Shown piece by piece: positions 27,774 through 40,900 of a stretch of DNA of 64,000 nucleotides. The position numbers and the translations under genes were made by a program. Numbering within the stretch: position 1 is the stretch's first letter; every line of letters starts with the position of its first letter. The stretch is from Anisakis pegreffii (Eukaryota; Nematoda; Chromadorea; Rhabditida; Anisakidae), in assembly GCA_035041965.1 (NCBI GenBank), contig JAPYMA010002305.1:53837-117836 (forward strand). Reading direction: 5' to 3'. The notes under the pieces are model-generated. The model searched no databases and was not told where the DNA came from. It saw only the letters and a list, made by a program, of their open reading frames with translations.

Positions 27774-28900
27774 ATGTCCGTCGTGGATTCGGTGGCTTTT
27801 GTAATTATACTGGGAAGAGCGATGGTTGTTTCGGGTAGCGTGTATTATTTCGAGCCGAATTACAATTTTGAATACATGAATAACTGGGTGAATGATGTGC
27901 TTCCGTGTGAGGACGATATCGTGCGAATGGATCAGCAAAAAATTGCCGTCACAATGATCAGTGATGGGATCAAATTCAGTGAAATGTTACTTCCTGATGA
28001 TGGAATCATCTTTTTTGCACCGAATACAGCGATCGGCCAGAAAGCCAACTGGCAGTGTGATAAAAGGGCGACACCTCAAGGTTTGAAATGAACTGAATTT
28101 GCTGATTATTCGTCTTTGACTTCCTGCATCGCTTCTCTCGAAAGAAGTGAGGAGGAAAATAATAGCTGAGAGTGATCATCAAGAGAAGATCGCTACTTGG
28201 TTGAATTTTCTCTAAACGATAAGAAAACGGTAAGGCGGTAGAAGAAGAAAGAAAAAATGACGGAAGAATAATTTCCCAGTCATGGTTTTTTGTATTCAGC
28301 TCTATGGACGGATCAATTTTCAGTCCTTTAAATTCCACTAATCTTCTGAATTTGAAAGCATGAACAGATTTGATTTCTCGATTTCTAAACGTCGATTAGA
28401 ACTATACTGCTTGATTTGGACTGATGCTTCAGATGCTTCGTTCATAACTAAGCCAGCAGCAAGTTTCTTCAATGGGTCGAACTGGATGGCATCTGTAGAG
28501 GGCAAAGAGACCGGATTTTTCTTAAATGCGCTTCAAGTCCCATCTGCTGAGGTGAACACTCATAACTTGTAATCACCTGAAGCAAGAGAAAAATTCAAGT
28601 GTTAAACTTGTCAAGGCACTTTTACATGCGAGTTTGCCACGACAGTTTCCAAAAAAAAAATGATTGTGCTCTATCTGTTCAGTCGATAATTTTAGATCAA
28701 CCAATACTAAATGTATATCTACTACTCCACTCATTCAGCAGCAGGATGACTGAAATAGTATGGAATATTTCTGATCTAAATTTTGAAAAAATGAATAAGC
28801 AGTGTAATTTCAGGATACAGCCGTCATTCAAGCGTCTGGAAGTAATCGTATACTCATCGATGATTTTATTGAACTGGACGCATTCTATTTCTCGAATGAG
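27774..28900 (+). CDS. AMN: Amnionless exons 1-3: signal peptide and N-terminal ectodomain
   Basis: ATG 27774 opens a hydrophobic signal-like segment (SVAFVIILGRAMVVSGS). The family N-terminus follows, with YYFEPNYNFEYMNNW, then LPCEDDIV, then EMLLPDDG: the W-P-N-D...NW...PC, DMLLPLDG order of vertebrate amnionless. Exon 1 ends in phase 1 at CAAG|GTTTGA. Exon 2 begins after GCTTCAG in the complementary phase and carries FFNGSNW and FFLNALQVPSAE, matching the FSWHDPHLW...FFVDAERVP stretch. Exon 3 (DTAVIQASGSNRILIDD) matches the HDDVFFPPSASFRVGL stretch. Introns 1 and 2 are 352 and 262 bases, and exon 3 ends GAG|GTCAGT in phase 0. Confidence 0.9.
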
Positions 28901-31900
28901 GTCAGTGAACTAAATTTCTATGTATAGCTATCTAGAAGTTACTCGATGTTGAGACTCATTCAAAGCTGTTGCTTTCATCACGCATTCATTATTCATTGTG
29001 AGCGCGTTGCATTTGCTTGAATTCAACGTAGTCATGTCATAAGTTTACTTTTCTTTGCATACATACACATATGTACAAGTACAATTAGCGACACGATCTC
29101 GATATGTGATTCAGGAATTTTTCATGAATTTAATTTGTGCCTTCCACGGTATTATTAGCATCTGATCAGTTGTTATGAAGAACGTTGACTCATCCAAATT
29201 CCATTCTTGATCTCTCTTATCACCAACGATATCAACGAACTCCACGCATTCAGTGTTTCGACACGAGTCTAAAAATAGAGTGAGAATTTGAGATGAATTC
29301 CGTTTCGAAAATGAACACATCATATGACAATTGCTCAATTGTGATGGACCAATGCTGAATTGTTGAAAATTTCCACAATGCCGAAACGATGAATACGCAA
29401 ATTGTTATGAGCGATCGATGTCTGGCATTCAAACGATCGATCAGCAGCTTTCTAGTGCATAGTTGGACAAAATATAACAAATAAAGAATGCGCTGAAAAC
29501 AAATTCGCAGTTTCAAGAGCAAGCAAATTTGCTTCGAAAAACAAACCGCGTCCGAGTCGTAACCACATTCCGCGACCATTCCCAGAATACTCGATTTAAA
29601 TTCTCGCCAAACGCATGAATTAAATATCAGCTTTTGTTTAGCATGAGCTGCACCAACGCTTCGAATTCGTTTAATGATTTCCTAAAAATGCAGACACCTT
29701 ATTGTTCGGAGGTAATGGTAGTGCAGTATAGGGATCCGATCGGAGCTCAAGCAAAGAATAAGATCAGATTTGGGATTTGACGTTAGTTGTTGCATCTTAG
29801 AAAGCGATTGGTGATTTGCTGACGGTATGTATGTTTTAATTGGCTAAGCCAAATAAAGGCGACAGTAATCTAGTGATGTGGTTGGATGAACGCAGCAGTA
29901 TGCCAACTACCTTGACCAATCAATTTGTCATTCTCTGCGGCATTCACCTTGAAAAACTGACGAGTTTACTATGCATTTGATGATAGCGATAAGGACTGAA
30001 TCAGTGTTGTAGTAAGGTTCAGTGATCTCAAAGAAGGATGAAAGATGAGTTTTATCAATTGTCAGTTTTATCTGAACCATTTATTGGCGAAAATTTGATA
30101 TTGGCGTACCTGTTCAGCATGTTGATTTTGCATCATTTGCATCAAATCATCGAATAACGTCACTATTCGTTCACCAGCTTGATAGTATTGTGGGTATGTA
30201 AGCAAATCGAAACTCTTCCGTTGTATCGGTCCTCCAGCCGTTTGTCTTAATGGCTCTTCTTCATCGTCTAAATCACCACCTGAGAACTACCAATTATTGT
30301 TGATTTGATTAGGATTTGCCAATATCTCCAGTTCCCTTTCACAAATGAACAGTACGAATGTAACTGATACTGTACCACGCATATGTGAGAGTGCGATGAA
30401 TCGAAGGCTCTGATTACGCGTCGATCGAAGAGTTTCAAAATTCCGCCAAAATTGTTAACATTTCAAAAAGATAAAAAATTTGTTAGGAAGAAAGCTAAGT
30501 GGAAGAAATTGAAAGAAGAAACGACCTTGTTCAATCGGTCTCAAGGCGTCAATAAGTGACGGGTCTTTCCTCAGCAAAGCATGCAGGACATTTACACCGA
30601 ACTGACCCGAGGTCATCGTTTGTACAGATATCCATGAATTTTGTAACAGTGCGATACGTCGGGATGTTTGTAAACTGTAAACGATCGGAATTATTTTGAA
30701 CTCATCGTTCAAATATCAACGAATCTTTTGTACGAATATCAGCCGAAAAAGTTTCAATTTCTAGCACAATGATAGCGATTTTATCTTTGCCATTCGGTTG
30801 TCACCAGTTATTATGACCACTTCATGAATCACACTTCTCAGCATTACAGTTTTTAATCAAACTCACAATAGGCAAGCCAAAATAGAATCTTCATTGCACG
30901 AATGCTTCTAAATTCAAGTTTTCACATTAGAGTAGTCGTTCTCACATTCGGGTGCTCCATTACTCCTTTCAATGATCTGACAGTCTGCCGTTACCCCCAA
31001 CACCCCCAAATCACCCAAAACGGATAAGTTGACTTCCTGTGAGAACCACTGTCCTAGATTACAATCGATTATGATTACATGAAAAGCTATTGTCTGTGTC
31101 ACGCTCATTTCAAACTGATTTAGATGAATTCTCATTCTTTTCGGACGTGTTGTATTCACTCTCATAGCTATTATATGCGAATATCGTCCTCTTGATGACT
31201 TTTTCTCATTCACTTTGTCTCATTTCACTTCACAGTTCGAATCAACTTCTTATTCTGTGGCATATACTATTTACTGAATACGTTGACCATTGTTAACAGC
31301 CGAAATCAACAATACAACAATCTAATTGAATTGCGTCCGACAGTCAAATAATATATAGCAGAGTGTGCTTGATAGAATGAGAATTTGACTTTAATTATTC
31401 AATGAAATGAACGAGAAATTAGCAGAAGAGAACACTTTTGGTGATAAAAGATATGAGAGCGACTGTAACAGCAAGAAAAAGAATGAAAACTCTGTTAAAA
31501 CAAATGAAAACCGTGCTAGACCTAGATGAGCTGATGATACTCAGAAAATAGGAGAATGAAAAGTGTTGCCATTAAATAGTCGCATTTACATAATCGAGTT
31601 GAAAAGCATCACCACAATGGTATTCTATCATAATATAACAACTGCACGAAATAGTAATTTCCCGACCCCCTCCATTACCCCTTGACACCCCCAAATTACT
31701 CAAAATGGGTAATTTCACCCCTTACGAGAACCACTGCGTTAGACCATTCATTATTGCATCTAGATATGGGAAATCGATAGAGTCATTTTCTGTGGGTGAC
31801 CACTATCCAGTGGTAGTTATGATATCCGAAAGAGAGGCTGCTAAACGCACTCACTTATTGAAGGCAAGTTTCTGTTTCCTGATCGTGGTTCGCTGTACGA

Positions 31901-34900
31901 TTTGCCTTTGCAGCCACGACGGTCCTCGTAAAAATATCAAACAATTCGTTGCACTATTCAAAATCACAAGAAAATTACTGAGATCGGCTCCATAGATGAA
32001 TATCTGCACCCAACTTCGATATCCAATTGTCACTTCGATCACATCCAACTGAAATGTTGAATAAGATTGTCCGTCGGATAAACAGTGAAATTTTGCGATT
32101 TGTTCACTTGACTAATGTCGCAACTATAGCGTATATGAAATTCAACGGACCAACTCTATCTTCGTCCTTATGTTAACTTTAATTGCAGTTGCTTTTAATA
32201 TTGCGAAAAAAATGGGTGTATGTATAATGCAGCACATAAAATGCCAGTGACCATGTAAAGTATGCACTGGAAAGTGCTATGAAATTTTCAAATTCGCCCA
32301 ACTTTTATATTTTTATAACTCACTGAAAGAAAACACTTTCATAGGAACACTAAAATAACCAATAACGAAAACCGTTTCGAAATAACCAAAAAAAAGAAAG
32401 CAACTAAAATAAAACTCACACAGAATGAGGGACTTCGAAAGAGTAAATATTTTATGACGAGCATTAATGAGATCATTGTTTGCATTGTTTCCCTAAAACA
32501 ACACAATCATCGATTGTACGAAATTATTTTTAGTGCTTATTTTTCTGCATGTAACTGGATCGTGTTCATGAAGCAATGAGACGCTAGTTGAGTATATGAA
32601 CATGAATCTTGAAATTTCGTTCATAAGACTTTGCATAGTGTGAGCACTTCTCTAGATTATGTCTCGACGCTGTCTTACATGCTAACCTCTTAAGACTTGC
32701 CTAAGACTTTAACGATATGTCTGCTGGTTTGTGACCGTTGAATATTTACGTTTTGAAGTCGGATTAGTTGAGAGAGGATGAGAAATCAAGCGATTATCAT
32801 GTTCTGAGTGGAACATAATTTCAAATCATTTCATATTTACCAAATACTAACTAGAATTCAACATTTCATCTCAAGTTAGCTGCAAAAAAAGTTTGATTTT
32901 GGTTGGTTGCACTTCGGATGCATCGCGCATTTTCAAAATGCAAAAAATGGACTGGAGCCGTAGAAAAAATAGCGATAAACGGATAATAACGAACTTGGAT
33001 GAGTATTTATCCGATAGTGTTTCAGTCATATGAAAGAGTTGTCGTCTCGAACGATTCGTTCCTTTCAGTAAGTAAATCGTAATCGATGTAAGCACTAAAA
33101 TACCAGATTTCAAATTGAAACTGAAGTATTCACTGAAAGGCTAGCTTGTGAGCATTATCGTATTGTTTTCGAGGCTCGGATTGATTATGAATGAAAAGTA
33201 TCATTTGTAAGTATTGTGATCTGTGATGCAAAAATATTCGCCAGTGATCACAGTTTATTGAACCAACAACGGCAAAACTCTCAACATAGTAGTAATTGTA
33301 TTATATTCGCAAGTTACGCATTCAAAATTATTTATAGGTTTTCGGTATGCACTCCTTATGATTATATACGGCTGATTGAGTGTCATGAATAATCAACGAT
33401 TCAGATGCTAATGAAACTTTCGCCTACGCATAAACCATTCGACAAAATGTCAGTCTTAAACGTCGACGAATTAGAAAAAAATAACTGAATCTCAATTAGA
33501 TGCATTTAATCTAGTAGCACCTTTTAATAACTCTCTTCATTCATTAAAAATTCAAACCCACTTGCCGAACTGATGGCTGACATGAGAAAAGAACAAAACT
33601 CACACAGAATGAAAATATTCGGCACACATGACGTCATGACCATTCGGAAAAGGACTTTATACCAAATTTGATAGTAGGGATTCAGCCGTAATTTAGAGAT
33701 GTGAAGCTGTAAAATATTCCACATTAAATTATTGCGCAATTCAGAAAGATTTGGCTTGATTGAATTAAGAAATGAGCAGAAAAAATGTGCAGAAGCTGAT
33801 GAGCATTCTCTTGAATGAATTTTATCGCGAAAAAAACGCAATAAATTGAGATATACAAAATGAAATTCATCAAGATGTCAACACAAATGTTGAGGATTCA
33901 CCATTAATGTCAACCTTTAACCGCTGATTTTATGAAATACATCGTTTGCATTTTTATTCGATATAATCCAATTTAATTTCAGTTTGCGAATCGCATTAAA
34001 AAATTGCATGCGACTAGACATGGAATCGAGAATTTTTCACTTCAGCCATTCACTAATAAAATAGCAAAAAATTTCTCTCCAAAACATGGCGCCCAGTTCT
34101 AAATGCTCCAGATGCTCTGCTCAGCTGATTCGACAAACTTCGAAGGTTGCTCGAAGAAGCTCAAGCCATCAGGAAAATTTGGAAAGCATTGAGCGATTAG
34201 CAAACGATGAATGATTTGATGAGAATCTAGGTTGTTCTGTGATGGTATTGCAACAACTCCGATGAAAATCACTGAGTTCACTACGGGTTGAAGCCATTAA
34301 GTCGTTATTGTTCCACAATTATGTGGGCGCATAAATGGGAGCACAGTCTTAGGGTGATTAAGATTTATGAGCATTACCCCATATCCATAACGACCGTCTC
34401 GTCGCCTACACACATGTGACTGGATCTCGAAGAAAGCAGGTAAATTGAGAAGGATTGCGGCTAACGAGAGCAGTATAGGCATCCGAAAATGTCGTCTATA
34501 GATAGAGCAATAGATCATCGATAGTGATGAGCTGCGTCGATCACCTCGAAATGAACTCAACAGTGCACGATTAGTCCTGAAAAGATTAGTGAAAAATCAC
34601 TTAGCGATTTAAAGTACTGTCTCAGTTCTTATGGATTATTCAGCAATAGATAATAATTCGTGCATGAATGAGACAGTCTTTGGAGGTTACCTGAATGCCT
34701 ACATCTGCGTCTCTTGTGATGTTTTTTCATGCTTCTGAAGGAATAGTGCATAGGGAACTGTTGTGTCATCGCGTTTTTTACATTAATAGTTCGTAGATCA
34801 TGTTTGTTGTGAGCAAGCTATCAGTTATTGAGCAAGCTATCATTGAGCAAGGAAATATCAACTTCAATTAAGAATTGTGGTATTCCGAAACCCTCAGTAA

Positions 34901-37900
34901 CCTTTGCTGAGGTTTCTCTCTTCATTTAGAGAACATTTCAATAGAGCATGACTTGTAAGAAACTTGCCTGGAACATCGGAACGGATCTCTGCTCGCCATA
35001 AACCGCTGCACCGTTATTGCGACAACACACCATATCTGAAAAGGATATCTCTTATCGCAAAAACTACCTCTAATCTTTTTATTTCATCATTTATCTCAAT
35101 GATCCGCAGCCCAATGATTACTAAAGTTCAATGCTATGATTTCAACACAACACTAAACCATTCCGTTCACTGATACATCAAATTTCATTTAATAATTGTT
35201 CACAGATGGATTTTGTCGAAATTTGATATTTGTTGAAATTTTTTGTTGTTTGAATTTTTGTCCACGGTAGTTGTTGAAACGTTCCCTAACAACTACGAAA
35301 TTCTAGAATAAAAAACGTCCATGGATAATCTCGAGAATGGAATGCGTTATAGCTCAGGATATGATGCGATTAAGGCAAACAAACTTTGTCCATGATGGGA
35401 GCCGAACGAGAATGCATTAGGATTTTTCTCTTCATTTGTTTCCTTTCCAAACATCTACCGGTTTCATAACAAGGCACAATTTTTTGGTGCTTTTTTTGTT
35501 TTAGAGAGCGAGGGAGTAATATACTGAACTCATATCCATTTCATTATCAAAATGAGCGCAAAATAAGTTTGTATGTTCAGAATTACACGATTTGTCTCGT
35601 TTGATGAATGAACAGTATAATTCACTGTCAATGACAGATGCATCGGAAAAAATTTTGCCCCGAAACGCCGCGAAAAATGCGAGTTTATGCCTCGATGCCT
35701 CAAAGTATCACTCAATAAAACGTCGCTCACACTTTTTCTCACATATCCAATACTTAAGTTACATACAAGATATACCTAATGCTAAATGAGTCTAAACTGA
35801 AAATGTTGGTGTCATGCAGTGAGGTGTGACACGTCTAATCAGGCAAACTCACATGCTTACTGAGCACCTCAGAAGGTGTGGACAACGAGATGGTAGCCTA
35901 CTTGCGAGACTAACAGTAAGTGCGATAACAGGGTCAGATCATTTGTTTAGAGATTTTGATTCAGCTTAAAAAATCTGGTTCCCGAGAACGATAATCAAAT
36001 AGATGATCACTCGAATAGTAGATAGTGAAATGATGATGACCAAGAGACGATGCAATATGCATACCGAAGCAGTGTTTGCGATTTGCGAAAAGCCATGAAA
36101 CCATGGAATGAGCAGTTTTGTTGTATCGCTGTTATGTGCACGTGTCAACGCACTCAAACCGTAATAGAAAAAGGCACACCACAATAGAATCGTATCCCAG
36201 AACGCCAGTGCCAATATGGAGACGGCTAGGACCACTCCTGAAATTTCAACAAAATCATTTGACGATCAGTTCATTTCGTCTGAGTTAATTTGATTCTGTT
36301 TTTGTCGTCCCTCATTCAGCTCATACCACCAGTTTCATGAACTCCTTCATCGCTGTGACTCTACAGCTTCTGGGTAAATCGACTGAATTCGTGTAATGTT
36401 CTCAAAAAAAAAGCCTAAAAATTTCATTGCGAATGAGAATTTCCCATCCATGTCACATTTTCACATAACTTCATTACTTACCTAGAGTATCGAATAACTG
36501 TTTACTTAAATAATATTATTTTTCCATTGCTATTTCTTGCACAGTTCATATCAGTTGCATTTGCATTTGTAATTGCAAATACTCCTAGAGCATCTCATTC
36601 CTTTACTTCACCGCAAAATGCAACTCAAGCAGCAAACGCAATCATGCGAAAATTCATTACTTTGCTCATGATCAGAGAATCTAATGCATTCTCTTTGACA
36701 GGCATGACAGGTGTTTTTTTTTTGTTGGTGTTCTACTCGCTAATGGCTCGTTATGAATTCAAAATTATTAATGACACAAACGTCAGTCACTTTCAGACCG
36801 CTACTGAAATACGAATTTTTTCCGCTTCCTCGCCTTCGTTTTGAGGCAAGCAAGTGATGTGTACGTACTGCGTTTGGTCCATTTTAATTGAAGATAAAGG
36901 CATTAAAAGAGCTAAAAATCAGAAAAATTCTCTGATTTGAAAGCGAGGTGACTGTATGACGTGAGCTTTTGTAGAATTTTCACCGAAAATATCGATGAAA
37001 GATTACAAATCATGAATCTCAAAATTGTCGTTCATTATTCATCATTCACAGAAGCACTTAAATTGTACGTTGTTTTAGAAGCATGAGTGAATATAAACAA
37101 TCAGCATTTGCTTTTGCTTCATTGCAATACAATTACTGATGATGAGTTAAAATCATGCGAGAATTTCGGCACGAAACAAAAAGAAATCAGCACTCACCTC
37201 GGTGCTTATCGAAATTCGTCATGTGAATCGACTTAATGCTGTGCACATTGCCAATCGTTCCAATTATCACACAAATTGTTGTTAACACGCCATTGATGAG
37301 TTGTGAAAATATTCTGAAATTGAAAGCGTTTGAGATGTTTTCAAGTTGCTTCTCGTAACACTCATTGAGTCGTGGTGATGAATCCGCTGGCAGTATCGTG
37401 ATTATTCTCGAGTTGTTTGCGTGAATCGTTCGGACTTATTCCGCCGAATGATCCGAATTTTCGATCATTTCTCACTTCAAAACAAATGCACACCTCATGA
37501 CTAATAAAAATGGTCATTATGATACAAATATTGCGCATAAACTGTGCTCATGTTTTATTAATGAGGAATAATCCAGATTTGAGACGAAACAGATGTTTCA
37601 CTCAGAAACATTGAAATGCCCGAGAATATTTCATGTAGACTATGACAATTTCAAGGAAAGATGAATTTTTTCGAAGGAAAACGCCACAGAATTATTATTT
37701 TCAAGTACACGGATAGAAAGGATCAATAGTAGAAATCACTGGGATTGATGATTAATTTATCACTCTGAACGTTGCAGCTAGACACCAACTGTGAGATTTT
37801 CATAGAAGTTGGTGATCAATGAACACATTTCGTGATCAAATGATACCAAATAGTAACGACCGCATTAAAGTTTGCTCACTGATAACGTGATAATAACAGT

Positions 37901-40900
37901 GCAGCATTTTCATAATAACTATGATGCAGTAAGACTAATATAACACTGAGAATGATCATAAGTAAACGGGAGCTATAGTTGTGTTTTATGAGGAAATCAT
38001 TCGAGAATTCAAGAAGAAATGAGTATTTTGTTTAGAACTCATAGTAAAATATGACAAACGATAAAGTGAAGAAATAATGAAAACAGTAAAAATTTACAAA
38101 TAGTATTGCGAGTGCTGTATTTCATAGCAGTTTGTAATGTTCACGTCGTCGCCGTTTCCCATCAGACCGCGCGATTATGAGTAAATGTGATCCATTTTCA
38201 TTCCCACATCATCCATTGACATCGTATTCTCAGAATCGTTCCCAAATTCGGTGGCAATTTCGATTCTAATTCTCTACAAGAACACATCGTCGAATCACAA
38301 ATCAAATGACAAAGGAGATTAAAACGCAAACTCAAACGTCATTGAATACAATAGTTGGATAATAAGTATTTATCGCACTAGGAAATAGATGATCACCGAT
38401 AGGTCTATGAACGAGAGGAAATGCCCTTAAGAGTAGATACAAGCTAGTATTGCACATGAACATCATGAAAAGTTTCAACGAATCATGCGCACATCTTTCA
38501 GATACTTTAAAATATAATCGGATTAGTGATACGGGTGGTTGTCGAAGGTGCTCGCGAAGGTGAATGAATAATGAGGATAAGTTTAAACGTCTTATACGAA
38601 CGACTAGAGAATGCTGCTATGGGATTGAAGTGCTGCAGCAGTAGCAGCAGCAGTATCACTGAGGAATTGAGCAGTCAGTGGCCAAGGAATTAGACAATTT
38701 GCTGGAAAGAAGATGTTTTGGAATGTTTTTGTTTGCGATACTTTAATGACGATGTACTTGTAAGCCATTTCGCTTGTTTCGTACTTGTCTTAAACCCTAT
38801 TTAAATAACCAAATAATGGACGCATCAAAACAACAGCAATAACAACGAAATGTATTCAAAGAATGTGGCAGACATTCGGGAGTGTGGGCGCAAGCAAATC
38901 TGTCAGATTTGAAACATTTTGACATTTATCATTTTGATGCAAACTGCTTTTAAAGAGCGCTTCAACTTCCATACAAGTTACAGCTCATATGTGATACATA
39001 TGAGCTCTCAGAAATTTTCTTAGAAATGAACTTAGAAATGATTTATGAAGATAACATTTTATCAGTTGCAAAAGCTCTAGAAACGCAACTCCGTTGATAA
39101 GACACAATCTACTATGGTTGCGAAAAATCCTCACAATTTATCTCCAAGGATCTCTCAGGTCTCAAGAATCAAACCACATAAGTCAGCGCTTTTTGAGAAT
39201 ATTAATATTTCAAAATGCTTAGTCGATGAATCGGAGAGTAAATGAAGCGTTGTATTACTCTTTCATTTGCAAGAAGCAGAAGCATTCAGCAAACACTTTT
39301 TCCAGTCACCAAATTACATCCTTCGATGAGTGCAGAAATGTAGCATTGGATTATTCGTTCAACCGTATACTTACGAAAATTCACCGAAAATCGTCTTCTC
39401 GGGGATAATCTCGATGAAGATTCATTAAAACTGCGTTAAATTAGATGACTTACGAGAAAATTTCATCACTGGTCGATGCTTTGCAATTATGACTCAAGTG
39501 ATCGCTCAAATGGTACAGAATGGTGCCTTGTCACAATTAGCTCCTCTAAGATCTAAATGAAATTTGAATCGGATGTACGTAAGCGACGATGGTCGAAAAG
39601 AGCATAACATTGACTATTGGACAGCGAAATGACATCCTTTACTTAAACACATTTGATTCAGTGATGACTTTCAATGATTTGTAGTCGTATTCGAGATTGA
39701 GATTTGCAATCGCGCAGGAAGGAATCAAATAAGAATTTATAATATGTCAGCAAAAAACTAGAAACAAAATGCGCAAACTTTCCGTTTCAGTCACTTCACC
39801 GGAAAGGATTTCCGTTACTTCGCAACTTTTGTATAACAAGAATTTTTCACAGAAATTTTCACCGAACATGAGAATGTTGCATTCATTCAAAATTTTTTCA
39901 TTAGGCGTATGGTGAATCTCATTAAGCAATAGAGAAGATTAACGATCTTGCACTTGGATTAGGAACAATTAATGACGAAGAATTTAGGTAAGCCGTTAGA
40001 ATGCTATAAGATAATGCCAACTAATCACGAATGACTAAAAAATTTCAATTAAGAAAATACTTACTTGTTAACGTTTCAGTTTCATGAAACAAATTTCATC
40101 TGCAAAACAGCTGAATCAACTGAACGAATACTGTTTCGACTAAATCCATGAGATTTTCCTTACAGCTACAATTTGTTCGCTTACTCCCACACATGAATTC
40201 GTTGTTGTGATAAGTTTCAAAGAATTTCGCCTTATGGAAACCTCATAATACTAGCATATATAAATTATGAAAATGAAACAGCACTTACTGCAGTTATGAG
40301 TTGAGGAAATTCGATTCTTTGTGAGTTTAGGAAATTCGATTCTTTTCGACAATATTTGATAACGCTTGGAAATACCATAAGTCTGGTTCGGACTTAGGGC
40401 ACCTTCGCATTGTTGTCAGTAGTTTCTCATCTGTTAATGGTGATAAAAACTGAGTTCAAAATCAACCCTAGTTATTTGATAGGAATATCAATCAATAGTA
40501 GCAATTCACAGTTGAAGAAATCTCCATCGAGTAGACGGTTCGAGAATTTTATTGGGAATTTTGCGATTGTTGTTGTGCGATCGACATCAAAACCACATGT
40601 TCTCTATCGGAATCAACTGAATCTGCTCACTGAACGTACAGAATAAGATTAAGATAAGATTAAGAATTTCATCTTGGAGCGCACAGTAGTGATCTTTCAT
40701 TAATTGGAAGAGCTTTCTGAAAACTCGTTAAATAACGTCGATTGCCATCAGAAACACCTAATAACTGTCTTGTCAGTTCACTAGAAAACATTTTCGATAG
40801 CTCATGAAATAATGACTCCGAATAAAACATGAGTATGAGAGAAGAAGTAGTTGATGAACCGTGAAATTCATCGATAAATTTCCGAGTAAAACACAGAAAT

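Noticed and set aside
29881..29975. Possible extra globin exon (VNAAENDKLIGQ)
   Set aside because: Bounded by weak AAG and GTAG signals. The exons on either side already join in phase 0 and match globin order without it.
30914..31213. 99-codon minus ORF resembling the plus ORF at 47472-47804
   Set aside because: Similarity comes from shared non-coding hAT-like element DNA; stops and frames are not conserved across copies.
36527..36844. 105-codon plus ORF with hydrophobic segments
   Set aside because: Lies in the GPCR's first intron on the other strand and has no family motif; the Phe and Leu runs reflect T-rich sequence.
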